A stretch of 64,000 nt of DNA, taken from positions 132,481,391-132,545,390 of the forward strand of contig CM043947.1 of NCBI GenBank assembly GCA_014529385.2, in the 5' to 3' direction. Shown here one piece after another: positions 34,311 to 44,948 of the stretch. Origin of the DNA: Adiantum capillus-veneris (taxonomy: Eukaryota; Streptophyta; Polypodiopsida; Polypodiales; Pteridaceae). The position numbers and the translations under genes are program-made. Every line of letters starts with the position of its first letter. The first letter of the stretch is position 1. The notes under the pieces are model-generated. The model worked only from the letters and a program-made list of their open reading frames with translations, made no database searches and had not been told where the DNA came from.

Positions 34311-37230
34311 TATAAGATCCTTAATTTTTGGGTCTCTTCTAAAAATAAGAAAAATAACTTCCAATATCTATTTCATCGATTTTTGGTTGGAAAGTCATAA
34401 TTATGTCGGAATGTTATGGTGTGGCGTAGTTTAGCTACGGTTTTCATTAGTTGGTTAGATACTGTTTGGATGGTCAATTTAATGTAAAAATTGAATGTTT
34501 AGTGGGAGGGTTGACCACCAAAAAGCAAAGGCTTGTTTTTTTAAAAGAAAGAGTCTTTTTAGAAAAGAGAGGAGGAGGTTAGTTTAGAACTCTTTTTTTG
34601 GATGCCAAACTTTTTCTTGGATTCTCTAAATCGTGCATCGAAATACGTGTCCTAAGAAAAAAAAAATCTTTATTTTTTTAAAAAGCCGCGAACGTGCGTG
34701 AACTTGTCTCTCCTTGCTAACTCTATTCTTAGCTAGTGCTTTTGGCCTTGAGAGCCTATATAAAGACCTCTCTTCTTTTACTTTGAGGAGGTAGATACAC
34801 TCTCAGACTCGGAAGCTCTCTTGCCTTGACGTCAGGATTACTTATATATTATACGGAGTGGTGCAAGATCTTCATCACCGTCTCCATAAACTCTTCTCTC
34901 TCGTGAAGAAGAAGAAGAAGGATACGCTCTCTCTATTTGCTTATTATCTTCTCTCTTGTTTCACGGTGTATGCGCTCTCCGAAAGTTTTCGTGGCGGATA
35001 CCTCTACGTAGCTCTCATCACTGCTTTCTTGTGGCAAATCAAGAAGCCTTTCGACAACCCCAAATCAATTCTAAAGCACGGCGAGAAACCATAAACTCCA
35101 TAGTCATCATTTCTCTCTCTCTATGTCGTTTTTCTACGTAGTCACCCTCTCGGTGATTGCTTCTTCGCATACGAGTGCATGTATGGATTTACCATGTACA
35201 TACAAGGTTGCCTCATGATTGTTTCATCATGTTTTATACATTGATTTATGCACATGATGCGTTATGGTCACGCACGTGCATAAAAAAGCGCTTTGCGTTT
35301 CACATCATAGAAGCGGTAGGAACAGTGTTTTGGTCATAAATCACAAACCGTTATGAATCAGCCCAAACTCTTTTTACCATAGACAAACACATCATTTTGG
35401 ACATTTTCTCTATTACGTATCATGTGGAAAACACGTACGAGCTAAGAGATATGGTCAAAAAATAGATTGCTGCCTACTACACAACCAAAATTGCTGCCCA
35501 CTATAGATTGTTGCCCACTACACAACCCAAATTTTTGACTCCAGGCTCCTTGGAGAACTACTATATAGATTCACTGGATGGGCAAACCCACTTAACCTAA
35601 ATTAATTTAGGTCTCCGTTATCTCTTCGGAAATGCGAGTTATTGATCACTCTATTATCAGTTTTACCTACACGCGTAGGAGTGCTATCAAAGGGGGATAC
35701 CATATAACGTCGTGAGTTAACTATTCTGTTTTGATATATTTTATGGTTTGTTTTGGTGAATTGATTTCAATTATTAGACGGCCCTAAACTTACATGGAAG
35801 TATATGGTTAAACATTTCGAACCGCATAGGCAAATATGAATAAAGTGACTTTCTTTTGAGGTTACCGTTTGTTGGGTGAGTATCATATGGTCAAAGTGAT
35901 GTGATGGAGTGTTAGCCTATATTATGGATCTGAACTTGATACATTGTTTTGAGATCAAATACTTTCATTTGCATGTTTTGCATGCTCCCGAAAATGTCAA
36001 AAAATCATTTTTTGCACATGTGTGAAGTTATAGTTTATAGTTGAGCTAAAGGTCGTAGTTGTTTTGCATCATGTTTATGGTGTTGGAATGTTATCATATG
36101 ATGTATGGGAACTCACGGAATGATGTGGATGTATCATATGAATGGTTATGATTGCTTTCCACTTTTCCACCTTCCACTCTAGCTCTATGTGCTAGAGTGG
36201 TGAAGTGCAGAAGTGATGCATCAACTTTGCATGGTTGGATGTTGTCAAAAATTGGATTTTTATATCATGATTAGTCTCTGGTTGGACTTTTTTTATGCAT
36301 GAAAGAATCACATCTTAAGGGTCACATGTGTGTAGACTCCGATTGATTGCAGGGGATGTGTCAAACTCCAAGTGTGGGAGTTGGTTCAATGTGATTATGA
36401 TTTATGGTTAAGGGCTGAGATTCCCTCATTGATTATGGTTGATATTTTATGGTGGAAGGTGGTGTGGCTTATGATTTTGTTTCTGGATTGGGTTATGCTG
36501 CCGAAATTTTTGTAGCCATGTTATGTCTAAAGTGGTTATGCAGGATTGGTCGTGCCTCACCCAAGTAGGGTGGAGAACTCGCTCGTGTGATGTGATTGGA
36601 CTATGGTTTATGGTTTTTGGATTGGATCATGAAGTGATCAAGATGGTTTATGGTAGACTTGTAAGGGTAGAGACCGTGTACAATCTAACTGTTTAGAAAA
36701 GGATTGTTTGTGCATCTGGGAAGTGCTATTGTGATTGGACTCATGTGTTATGTTTCTTATGGCAGCGTTGCTACAATACTAGGATCACCTACATCGCTTA
36801 GCCTTAGACTAAAGGGTCGCTGACCTGGGGCTTTGCTAGATCGAGGGTGTTGCCTAGGTCTTCTTCTTTTTGTTAGGCTCATCTACGCGGTTAGTGCATC
36901 AGGGGTTGAATAACCTACACGGTTAACGCGTCGAGGATCTTGCCTTGGCTTTGCCTAAACACTTGGTGCTGGGCATCGAAGAGGCGGGGCGCCTAAATTG
37001 GTATGGTTGATGTTGATATCCTACCACCTGCTGGTATTTGGGATCCTTTCAGAGCTCGTGTTCATGGAGGGAGGCGAAGCAGCCTCACCTATGTCTAGCT
37101 CAGGTAGGCTAAAGGTGTTCTCGCTCGCTCCCGATGAAGTGAAATTATCTCTGTCCATAGTAGAGTGGAAGTGGATGGGTAGACCGGTCGATCCCTACAC
37201 AGGTTTTGGTGCTCTACTAGTTGTTTTGTC
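34311..37230 (+). repeat. G3 putative 3' LTR (right end not determined)
   Basis: Right after a G/A-rich stretch (gtgggagga) the sequence begins TATAAGATCC, like the TGTAAGGTCC start of the L1 LTR with the TG decayed. A TATA box (cctatataaag) lies at about 34755-34765, giving a U3 of about 475 bp. There is no second copy in the window, so the right boundary is a guess placed before the CT tract. No gene is seen in 35340-36990. Confidence 0.45.
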
Positions 37231-37369
37231 ATAAACTTTTTAATGTTATGGTATACCCAAATTTTGTCATTGCATTAATACATGGTTGGCTGTTCCATTT
37301 AGATGGGCATTTAAAGATTCTCTGTTGTCAATTTCTCATGTCTCTGTGCACTATTTTTCACCCTCCACT

Positions 37370-37373
<4 letters not shown>

Positions 37374-37440
<67 letters not shown>
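37374..37440. repeat. (CT)33 microsatellite
   Basis: Uninterrupted CT tract of about 33 units. Confidence 0.97.
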
Positions 37441-37443
<3 letters not shown>

Positions 37444-38120
37444 CGCAACGCGGTGTACACATATATTCACCCTCCACAATGTTATATTTTTCTTGAGTAC
37501 GCTTTCATTCATAACATCCATTCAGGGGTAGCACTAGTCGCTAGGTACCTCTGGATGCAGTCCGGCTCATGGCCTAAACTCCATGCTTGTTCGGGCGCTG
37601 AGAACTCCTCCCCTATGCAAATGCTTCCGCAACTCTGATGTATATTGAAAATTGTATAAAAGTGTAAAATTGTATATTTTGTGCATAGACCGCTGGGGAG
37701 GGGTATCTCTCATAACGACTGGTGAAGCCCTGGTTAGAGTACTTACCTTTGGATTGACTTGTCGTCAATTTTCACTTGACTTGATTGCAACCTCTACTGA
37801 ATTGCCGATTCCTCGTCTGTAACCTGATTCCTGTACAAATTTGATCAAGTTAGCTATTCTTCTATAAAGACAGTAGAGTTTTTGCTAAGTGTCATGATTG
37901 GTCTATGTGTATCACTTCAAATCGAGCTATGGGAGTCAGCAATTGACTTTCAGATTTGACTTCAATAAAAATTCAAAGGATTAATCTGCAACCTAGAAAC
38001 TGAGTGAACGTGTACCAATTTGGATCCGATTGAACCCAAAATTGCCCGGTGGCTTTATATTATGCTGGTCTAACACTTTACCAGTTCAAAAGTCAGAACC
38101 GATGTCCCTGGATAGTAGTA

Positions 38121-39126
38121 GTAAATAATCATGATTATTTACTTTTGCTAGTTTTTTTTGCACCTTTTGGCTTAGTTTGGCCAGTATACAACCTGTTAAA
38201 GTCCTGGACAAGTTTCAACAAGTTTGGACAAAATCTGATCAAGTTTATCAACTATTTTGTGTTCGCAGACTCTGATTTCAAGAATCTGGCTTAAGTCTCA
38301 CTTTTGTGATCCAAATTTCACCAAAATTGATTTGTGGGGTCTACTTGATATGCTTGACCTTGTGGAATACTCAAATTTATAAAATTTTATTTGAAACAGA
38401 TGTAAATAATCGTGATTTTTTACTCCAGCTAAATTTTTGCAAATTTTTTTCCGAACTTTGACACAAATCTGTTAAGCACCTCAAGTTAAGGTCCTTAGCC
38501 AAGTTTCATCAAGTTTGGATAATTTTTGGTCAAATGGTCATCAATTTTTTGTCCGCAACTAACTTTGCAAATTTGGTCACAATTTTCAATCCAGTGATCC
38601 AAATCTGACCAAATTTGGTCTGTGGGCTTATTACAACATGGTAAAACTTGTGGTATGTTGACTTGGTCAAAAAAGATGAAAAATGGGACGGATGTAAATA
38701 ATCACGATTATTTACAAACTGACAATTTTTAATATCTTTTTGGTCAATTGAGCATGTACACATGTTTATCACATCAATATAAGCCTATGAATCAAAATTC
38801 AACAAGTTTGGACAATTTTTTTCCAAATTTGCACTCAAGATTCAGAAAGTCAGTACAAACTTTAGTTTTTACCTAGTTTTTTGTCAGTTTGGTGATACAA
38901 ATCTTTTGTGCTTTACAAAAGTTGTTTGTACACATGCAATGAGTCAACTGTATGAACCTTGGTCAAATCTGAGCTAAAAGTTAATAATCGCGATTATTAA
39001 CTTCAGGCTTGAAATGAACCAAGTTTTGCAATTTTTCAATGGACAATCCTTTTATGAGCTATTTAAAGCCTATGAATCAAGTCAAAACTTACTTTGGCCT
39101 AAAATGTCAAGAAAAAGTAAATAATC
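38121..39126. repeat. Palindrome-bearing tandem array
   Basis: Four 22-bp palindromes with arms GTAAATAATC/GATTATTTAC or variants lie at 38121-38142, 38402-38423, 38694-38715 and 38980-39001 (spacing 281, 292, 286). A left half-site lies at 39117-39126. Intervening DNA is diverged but repeats blocks such as 'caagtttggacaa', 'gatccaaatttcac' or 'gatccaaatctgac', and 'gtggggtct' or 'gtgggctt'. The first and fourth copies are perfect palindromes. The fourth changes both arms together (GTTAATAATC and GATTATTAAC). No coding frame explains it. Confidence 0.8.
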
Positions 39127-39515
39127 TGAGTTTTGGTCAACACTTGAAATTTTACCTCGAAGTGTCTTTGAGATTACCCACTGGTTCATACAACTTTTAA
39201 GCTTACTCTCTAGTCGGATTGAGTAGTTTGGAGTCTTTTCGTGCTATTTCTAGCCGTAGACCTGAAAGTCTGCAACTTCCAATAACAACTCACAATGATT
39301 CTTTGAGAGAGAGCAATGTTTTGGAATCCACCTCGGATCCTACTTACCCTACTCCTAGATTCTCATGTAATGGGGTTGTGGAAAGTGTCCACAAATACTA
39401 GTTTTGTTGTCTTTTATGGTTTTCTGAGCATTGATCTTAAGACTTTTCTCTTCTACCAATCATTCTCAAAATCCTAATCTATTTCTACAATCCTACAATC
39501 CTAAAGACACTCAAC

Positions 39516-39576
39516 AAGTACGATTACTTCCAAGCTACCTCGAACAAGTACGATTACTTCCAAGCTACCTCGAAAG
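39516..39576. repeat. 29-bp tandem duplication
   Basis: 'caagtacgattacttccaag' followed by 'ctacctcgaa' occurs twice in a row without change. Confidence 0.9.
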
Positions 39577-39696
39577 ACGACAATCTTAGGCTATGCTGTT
39601 TTTAAAATAAAGTTTTGAACTCTACGCGATCCTAGAGGAATTTAAAGGATAACTTCACAAGACGCTCGTGTTTTTTCTTAGTTTAGGTCTCTTCGA

Positions 39697-39714
39697 TCCC
39701 CGGCTACGGCGCCA
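39697..39714 (-). other. tRNA-Asp-type primer-binding site
   Basis: On the minus strand the sequence is TGGCGCCGTAGCCGGGGA, one base off the primer site used by plant Athila/Tat gypsy elements. A CA dinucleotide ending an LTR-like sequence on the same strand lies four bases before it (39719-39720). This indicates a minus-strand LTR element whose LTR lies above 39719 and whose internal part runs down through the palindrome array. No pol domain survives to confirm it. Confidence 0.6.
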
Positions 39715-40638
39715 AACGTGGGGCGCATGTCTAACCTCACCATCCTATCTTATTATAGTATTAACGAGAACCACGATTAAATTGTCAATCCATGGGATGA
39801 AGCTGACTCGACTAGTGCATAGAGGCTACAAGAGGTTGTCAATCTCTCGAAAAATAACTAACAACTCGCATCTAACTCAAGCTACACTCAAGTGATTGAA
39901 ATCACCAAAAGCCAATCGCTCATCGGCAAACAAGTCACATCCGTTATAGCATCAAATGACATCCAAACGTAACGAAACTTCTAGGACATGTTTATAAAAC
40001 CTAAGTACACATGCTTATGGTCTCAAACCCCACTTTAGGTCAAGTTCCAAAATCACAATTATTAATAGCAGTGGATTTTTGACCTAGTCGTTTTTGACCC
40101 AAAATGCATCTAAATGTTTAGCAATGATGCCCCAATATCCCACCTATGCTTAGTTTTTATTTGAAAGTGTAAATTCCTAGTTATGATGAAATTATGCCGC
40201 GGGTCGGCGACACCAAAAGCTATAAAATACCGTGATGTGTTTACGTCAATGCATAGAGCTCTTACCTACGATTGCAATGCAACAAACACGACTGCAATGT
40301 GACAACCGGAGAAGGAGTAGGAAGCACAAGAAGGAGAGGAGTGAGCGCCGTTAGCTCACGTTGTGTATTTCATTATCCAAAAACTTAATAATAACTTACA
40401 AAAATTGGCTCTTATACCTTAGCCAAGGTTTTTGGTGGTCGAAACTAATCATCTGGGAGTTCTACCAAAGATGGGTAATGACAGGTTGATACAATTTGGA
40501 AGCTTGTAGTCTCGGCTCATTAATTACAGAGTTTATCCGAAAAAATAAGAGTTACAATATTCTCAATTTAGAAAAATAATAAGTGTTTTACAATGAGAAC
40601 TCCAAAAAATGGTATCCGTGTTAGGTTGCTGCTAACAC

Positions 40639-40833
40639 CAAACTAATATACAAAGATGGATATAAAGTAGCTAAGGATGGCAGTGAGTAAGTGGATGCAA
40701 AGTGTGTAACTTGGCTTCTTCTATAGGTTAGAGGGAGAGCATTTGATGACCGAATCAGTGATGTCAAATGTGTAGGCTTCCAAAGTAGAGGGTGTTCTCA
40801 CTTGTGGTGGTGTGGATGTATCACACACCCCAA
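40639..40833 (-). repeat. N1 3' LTR, partial
   Basis: 195 bp matching 44416-44610 in the same orientation. The part corresponding to 44294-44415 is missing. On the minus strand it is preceded by 'acggggaggctt', a plausible polypurine tract at 40834-40850. Confidence 0.7.
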
Positions 40834-41691
40834 TAAGCCTCCCCGTGTGTGATGTAGTAGCACCCAAATAGTACAAAGTTTTCTTCTCCAGAGAATTGTC
40901 AATTGGATGTAAGACCAGAGTCACATCCTCCTCAGAGAATTGTCAACTAGGTGTAGGATCACAGTGTGCACCTTCCCTAGAGATTTGTAGGCAACTAGTA
41001 GGTCAAATACAAAAATAGGGTGTGAGGTCCCCGCCCCAAAAGATCGGGGCGACTTGGAAGATAGCCTTCTTTATCCTCTAAATCCGTTGACGACACCCTA
41101 CTCCGATAATGCGAAGCAAGGATATGAGCAACGAAAGAGAAGAAGACTTCCACCTGATGTTCATAGTTGCAAGACCCTACGCCACAAGCCAGGTCGATGA
41201 GGTTAAAGGTTCTATGGACTCTAGATCTTACATTATAAGAGAAGAAATCCCTTTCACACATTAAGGATCCAAAAACAACGCCTTTTTCCCCGCGTTTAAG
41301 AGGCACGGCTGCCATCCTTAAATCCAAAATATGACATGGGATAAATCTCTAACTAACTGAGACAAAGTGAAAAGTACTCGACTAATCGAGTCCACCCATC
41401 CTTGACTGGCAACCTGAGCCAGTCCCCACTTTCCACCCCACACGCACACTTTTTTTTCACACTGTTTTACATATACAAACAGTGTTCCTTAATTAATTCC
41501 AACACAAGTTCTTTAATACAACCCTTCAAGCAATACCAAAACAATTCAAATAATGCTAATGAAGGCAAACCTATTATTCAACAACTTTTCCAATTTCTCA
41601 TGGTTTTGCCGCTACCCGCGGACTTTCTCTATCTAACCAACAGAGACTTTGCAAAGGATTTATTCGCTAACCGCAAATTACGCAACCTTCC

Positions 41692-41980
41692 CATCTCGCT
41701 AACCGCGAGGCATCCGCTACCCGCGAGGCATCTTGCTAACCGCCAGGCATCCCGCTACCTGCGAGGCATCTTGCTAACCGCCAGGCATCCCGCTACCCGC
41801 GAGGCATCTCGCTAACCGCGAGGCATCTTGCTAACTGCCAGGCATCCCGCTATCCGCGAGGAATCTTGCTAACCGCCAGGCATCTCGCTACCCGCGAGGC
41901 ATCTCGCTAACCGCGAGGCATTTTGCTAACCGCCAGGCATCCCGCTACCTGCGAGGCATCTCGCTAACCGCGAGGAACAA
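41692..41980. repeat. GC-rich 19-bp minisatellite (about 15 units)
   Basis: Alternating units built on 'cgctaaccgcgaggcat', 'cgctacccgcgaggcat' and 'tgctaaccgccaggcat', nearly all 19 bp. Related single units lie nearby (41663, 42010-42040). Because 19 is not a multiple of 3 the array cannot encode a simple peptide repeat. Each unit holds a short self-complementary core (CGCTA...GCG). Confidence 0.9.
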
Positions 41981-42328
41981 AAGAGAGTCGATAACTTCAG
42001 CTTAATCTCCGCTATCCGCGGAATCATCTCGCTACCCGCGAGAACAAAATATATTCTTTCAACAATTCATCTTATTAATGATTCATCAAACATGATCAAC
42101 CAATTCTTCATATCAATCAAAAACCGCTTATCAAACAATAACAATTGATTAAACAATAACAATCCAACAAACAGTAACAATTTATCAAACAGTCCTTTCA
42201 CTAGTTTATGAAAACATATGCTTGTTTCATGTGATAGAATCACGTTTCTCGGACGGTTTAAGGGGTTCTCTATGCTTAGCTTCCCAAGTCAACATGAATA
42301 GCAATGCATAATTATAAATTTGTCTTAC

Positions 42329-42505
42329 CGGATTTAGAGCACGTGCGGCTAACTCCTTTGTTGGCGGTTGGACGGCTTTGACTTCTTCATCGATTGATGC
42401 TTCCGCATGAGGTACGTTCGGAGTTGACACCCTTCTTTCCACCTTCTTTGGTGGTGTAACGGCATGGGCGTCCTTAAAAATTCGTGTTACACGCTTCGGA
42501 GCCAT
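42329..42505 (-). CDS. Possible first coding exon inside N1
   Basis: ATG 42505 opens 59 codons (MAPKRVTRIFKDAHAVTPPK...) rich in Lys, Arg and Pro, ending at a good donor CCG/GTAAGA at 42329. A TATA box (TATATAAAG) lies at 42711-42719, giving a leader of about 180 nt. I do not recognise the protein and could not place a second exon. The GC-rich minisatellite would fall in the following intron. It may be a captured gene fragment or a leader-coding segment of the element. Without the downstream exon this is tentative. Confidence 0.4.
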
Positions 42506-42710
42506 AGCTTTGGAATGGAGAAAGAAAAGCGCGTAGTTGGAGAGAGAGAGAGAGAGTGTGTCCACAAATCGGGTGAAGGCACGTCGAAGATTGGAGATAG
42601 AGATGGCTTGAAGATGAGAGGTTTAGGGAGAGACGCTTCCTCCAGCGCGTCGTTGCGAGAGAGCTTCCGCTTTCGTAGATGTATGTGTTCAAAGTGAGAA
42701 AAGAAGGGTC

Positions 42711-42719
42711 CTTTATATA
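42711..42719 (-). promoter_or_regulatory. TATA box upstream of the possible exon at 42505
   Basis: Minus strand reads CCTATATAAAGGAC, about 205 nt upstream of the ATG. The core also reads as TATATAG on the plus strand, so direction is uncertain. Confidence 0.5.
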
Positions 42720-43294
42720 GGCCCTAGGGGGTGCTAAAAATACTGAGAGGTTTCAAGAATAGGAGAAGAAAAAAGCTCGCGCGTCATCATGGCTCTGATT
42801 TTTTTTTTCCGGTGGGTACGCGAATCCTATGCGCGATTCTAAAAATCTCTATACTTACAAGTTCCCATTCTATTTTGAAAGAGAGAAAGAAAGAAGTGTC
42901 CTAATTTTGACTCACCTCTCTTTCTTTCCTAAAAATACTATCTCTAAGCTTTTTCTTCACACATAGATTAGGTTCCCACATAAATCTATTGTTCCACATA
43001 AAGAAAAATAAATAAATGGATTCTGAACCCGATTTTCAATCGATTGCTCTGATGAACTCATGATGACTCACAAAATCGAGAATCTCAATTACTTTGCAAA
43101 ATATCTGAAATGATTTATATGGATAATTGCTGGGTACATTACATAGGGCTTCTCCAACTTTGGAGATTAAAGTGAAGTCCTACTTCAAATTTTCCAAAGT
43201 ATGTTGTGTTAGGTTCTGTTGTTTATGTTGCCTAGAAAATTGTCATTGTCGTTCTTGTTAATGCTCCTCCCCTTCAAGTGTGTCGTCAAAATGA

Positions 43295-44059
43295 TCATGG
43301 ATGTAGATGTCGACATGGCATACAAAACATATTGTTGTGAAAATGTGTGTATGGTCTTACCCAATGTTGGGTAATGTCTAATCCTTGTACAAAAGTTGTT
43401 TTGTGAAGCCAAAGGTAATTCTTTGCTCTAGTGCAAGAGGTGAATGCAAATGGTTGTGCTTTGTATCTATACAAATGTTGTTGTTGCAAAACGGGTTTGT
43501 GCAAACGTGGGAAACTTTGTGCAAAAGCATGGTGTGAAGTTAAAACCTCAAGATTGAATTTACATACATTGCTTGTTCTTGTGCTTATGTGCGCAGTGCT
43601 AAATGTTACACACATTTCATATGTAAAAATTATCGTGCCTTGAAGCTCTTGTATCCTTGAGGTCACAAAGCTTTTCTTTGCTATTGTATGAAGCCACCCT
43701 TGCAAGGGCTTGGGACTCTTCTCTTCAAATCTCTGGAAATTCCTTCTTTGTTGGATTGAACAAGGATGTCCGACGGGTGAGGTCGTGCATAGTAAGGGTT
43801 TGAAGCTTGTGTGAATATGCACTTTAGTCGATTCTTGCTTCATAAGATCAAAACGCAACATCAGTGCATGAATGCCTCCCGTGGACCCGCCATAAGCCAT
43901 AGGCCCTATTGAGTGGAATTTAAAGTCCATGTGACACGTTTGAAGCATGGGGATGCTTGCATACAGACCCGACCTTGCAATTAGTTGAAATTGAGCAACT
44001 CGCCCATGTCCGGCCATGTTCCTCTTCCAAAAAAAGAAGAAACAGAGATATTGATGCAA
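43295..44059 (-). CDS. Long unassigned open frame in N1
   Basis: 254 codons with no stop, beginning about 230 nt after the N1 primer-binding site, where gag would start. The translation is rich in His, Phe, Thr and Ser and shows no zinc knuckle, gag helix or other motif I recognise; an internal Met begins MAGHGRVAQFQLIARSG. Position favours a gag relic and composition does not. It may be a chance frame. Confidence 0.25.
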   Translation of the reverse strand: MHQYLCFFFFWKRNMAGHGRVAQFQLIARSGLYASIPMLQTCHMDFKFHSIGPMAYGGSTGGIHALMLRFDLMKQESTKVHIHTSFKPLLCTTSPVGHPCSIQQRRNFQRFEEKSPKPLQGWLHTIAKKSFVTSRIQELQGTIIFTYEMCVTFSTAHISTRTSNVCKFNLEVLTSHHAFAQSFPRLHKPVLQQQHLYRYKAQPFAFTSCTRAKNYLWLHKTTFVQGLDITQHWVRPYTHFHNNMFCMPCRHLHP

Positions 44060-44279
44060 GATAAAAGAGATAATGCAAGATGAAAATGGAGACTTAATTC
44101 TAATGCACTAAAAAAGACTCAAAGGATGAGCTTTATTAGCATGAGATGAGTTAAAATAAACTCACTAATAAAAACTTAGCTAGTAATTCTCATTCCATGA
44201 GCTTATTACAGAAAGCTAAATGCAAGAGCACAAAATTAATTGTTGAAGGAGATTAATAGGCCTAGGGTGAGGACTGTCC

Positions 44280-44293
44280 ACTCTGGTACCACA
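44280..44293 (-). other. N1 primer-binding site
   Basis: Minus strand TGTGGTACCAGAGTGG immediately follows the LTR; it is close to the Met-tRNA site TGGTATCAGAGC. Confidence 0.65.
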
Positions 44294-44612
44294 TGAAAGG
44301 TAACGGGGTTATGGCGGAAATGTAAAACAAGCCATTCACGATGTGATTAGAGAGTTAACTACAAGAGAGATTAGAGAGATAAGTTGACACTAATACAATT
44401 GGTGAATCATGATATCAAACTAATATGCAAAGATGGATACAAAGTAGCTAATGATGGCAGTGAGTAAGTGTATAAAAAGTGTGTAACTTGGATTCTTATA
44501 TAGGCTAGAGGGAGAGCATTTGATGACCTAATCAGTGATGTCAAATGTGTAGGCTTCCAAAGTAAAGAGTGTTCTCACTTGTGGTGGTGCGGATGTATCA
44601 CACACCCCAACA
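44294..44612 (-). repeat. N1 5' LTR
   Basis: 319 bp on the minus strand, from TGTTGGGG to CTTTCA. It carries a TATA box (TATATAAG, 44495-44502) about 110 nt from its start, as expected for a short U3. The shared 195 bp with 40639-40833 defines the repeat. Confidence 0.7.
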
Positions 44613-44615
44613 CAA

Positions 44616-44948
44616 AGAATCCAAAGGAAGAGGCTAGGCACCACAGAGGTCAAGGAAGATCCACACAAAAGAGAAAAGGCAGAGGAAGAGAAGCCCAAGG
44701 AGGCTTCAAAGAAGGCAAAGAAGCTTGTTGGCCCTAGAAAGAGCCCCAGAAAAGCACAAACACATGCCAAAGAGGAGCAGAAGAAGCAGGCATTTGAAGA
44801 ACCAAAGCCCAAGGAGGAAGATAAGCTTAATGAGGGTAAGAAGAAAGAAGAAGAGTGCAAAACACCAAGGAAGAGTCCAAGGAAACCAGAGGAAGCTAGG
44901 ACAAGAAAGAGTTCTAGGACTGCGAGAACCCCCAAGAGTGTTTTGTGA
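44616..44948 (+). CDS. Lys/Glu-rich open frame without an ATG
   Basis: A frame of about 110 codons ending at TGA 44946-44948, extremely rich in Lys, Glu, Arg and Pro, with SPRK-like basic repeats (GPRKSPRKAQ; KTPRKSPRKP). It has no ATG and begins at the edge of the N1 LTR, so it may be the remnant of an exon interrupted by N1. Composition is like nuclear, histone-tail or HMG-type proteins or a gag tail. The antisense 170-codon frame is its shadow. Confidence 0.35.
   Translation, partial: RIQRKRLGTTEVKEDPHKREKAEEEKPKEASKKAKKLVGPRKSPRKAQTHAKEEQKKQAFEEPKPKEEDKLNEGKKKEEECKTPRKSPRKPEEARTRKSSRTARTPKSVL

Larger units (their letters stand above)
29835..37230 (+). mobile_element. G3: decayed Ty3/gypsy element without a visible 5' LTR
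   Basis: gag, protease, RT, RNase H, integrase and a chromodomain-like tail are followed by a likely 3' LTR beginning at 34311. No matching LTR or primer site was found upstream of gag, where copy B of the unknown ORF family ends only 200 bp away. The element is thus 5'-truncated or has acquired those ORFs. Its integrase is similar to the relic in L1 (shared context MKWEC...SMDF). Confidence 0.75.
40639..44612 (-). mobile_element. N1: non-autonomous LTR element with a short LTR
   Basis: On the minus strand an LTR starts TGTTGGGGTGTGTGA (44612), carries a TATA box and ends at 44294. A Met-type primer site follows. A partial copy of the LTR lies 3.8 kb downstream (40639-40833), preceded by a G-rich polypurine-like tract. 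No gag or pol domain lies between them. The interior holds a promoter/first-exon-like segment, a GC-rich minisatellite and one long unassigned frame. The two LTR copies are about 92% identical over 195 bp by eye, so the element is not recent. Confidence 0.65.

Noticed and set aside
41402-41815. 137-codon frame through the minisatellite
   Set aside because: The 19-bp unit rotates the frame so no stable peptide repeat results; the N-terminal part has no motif.
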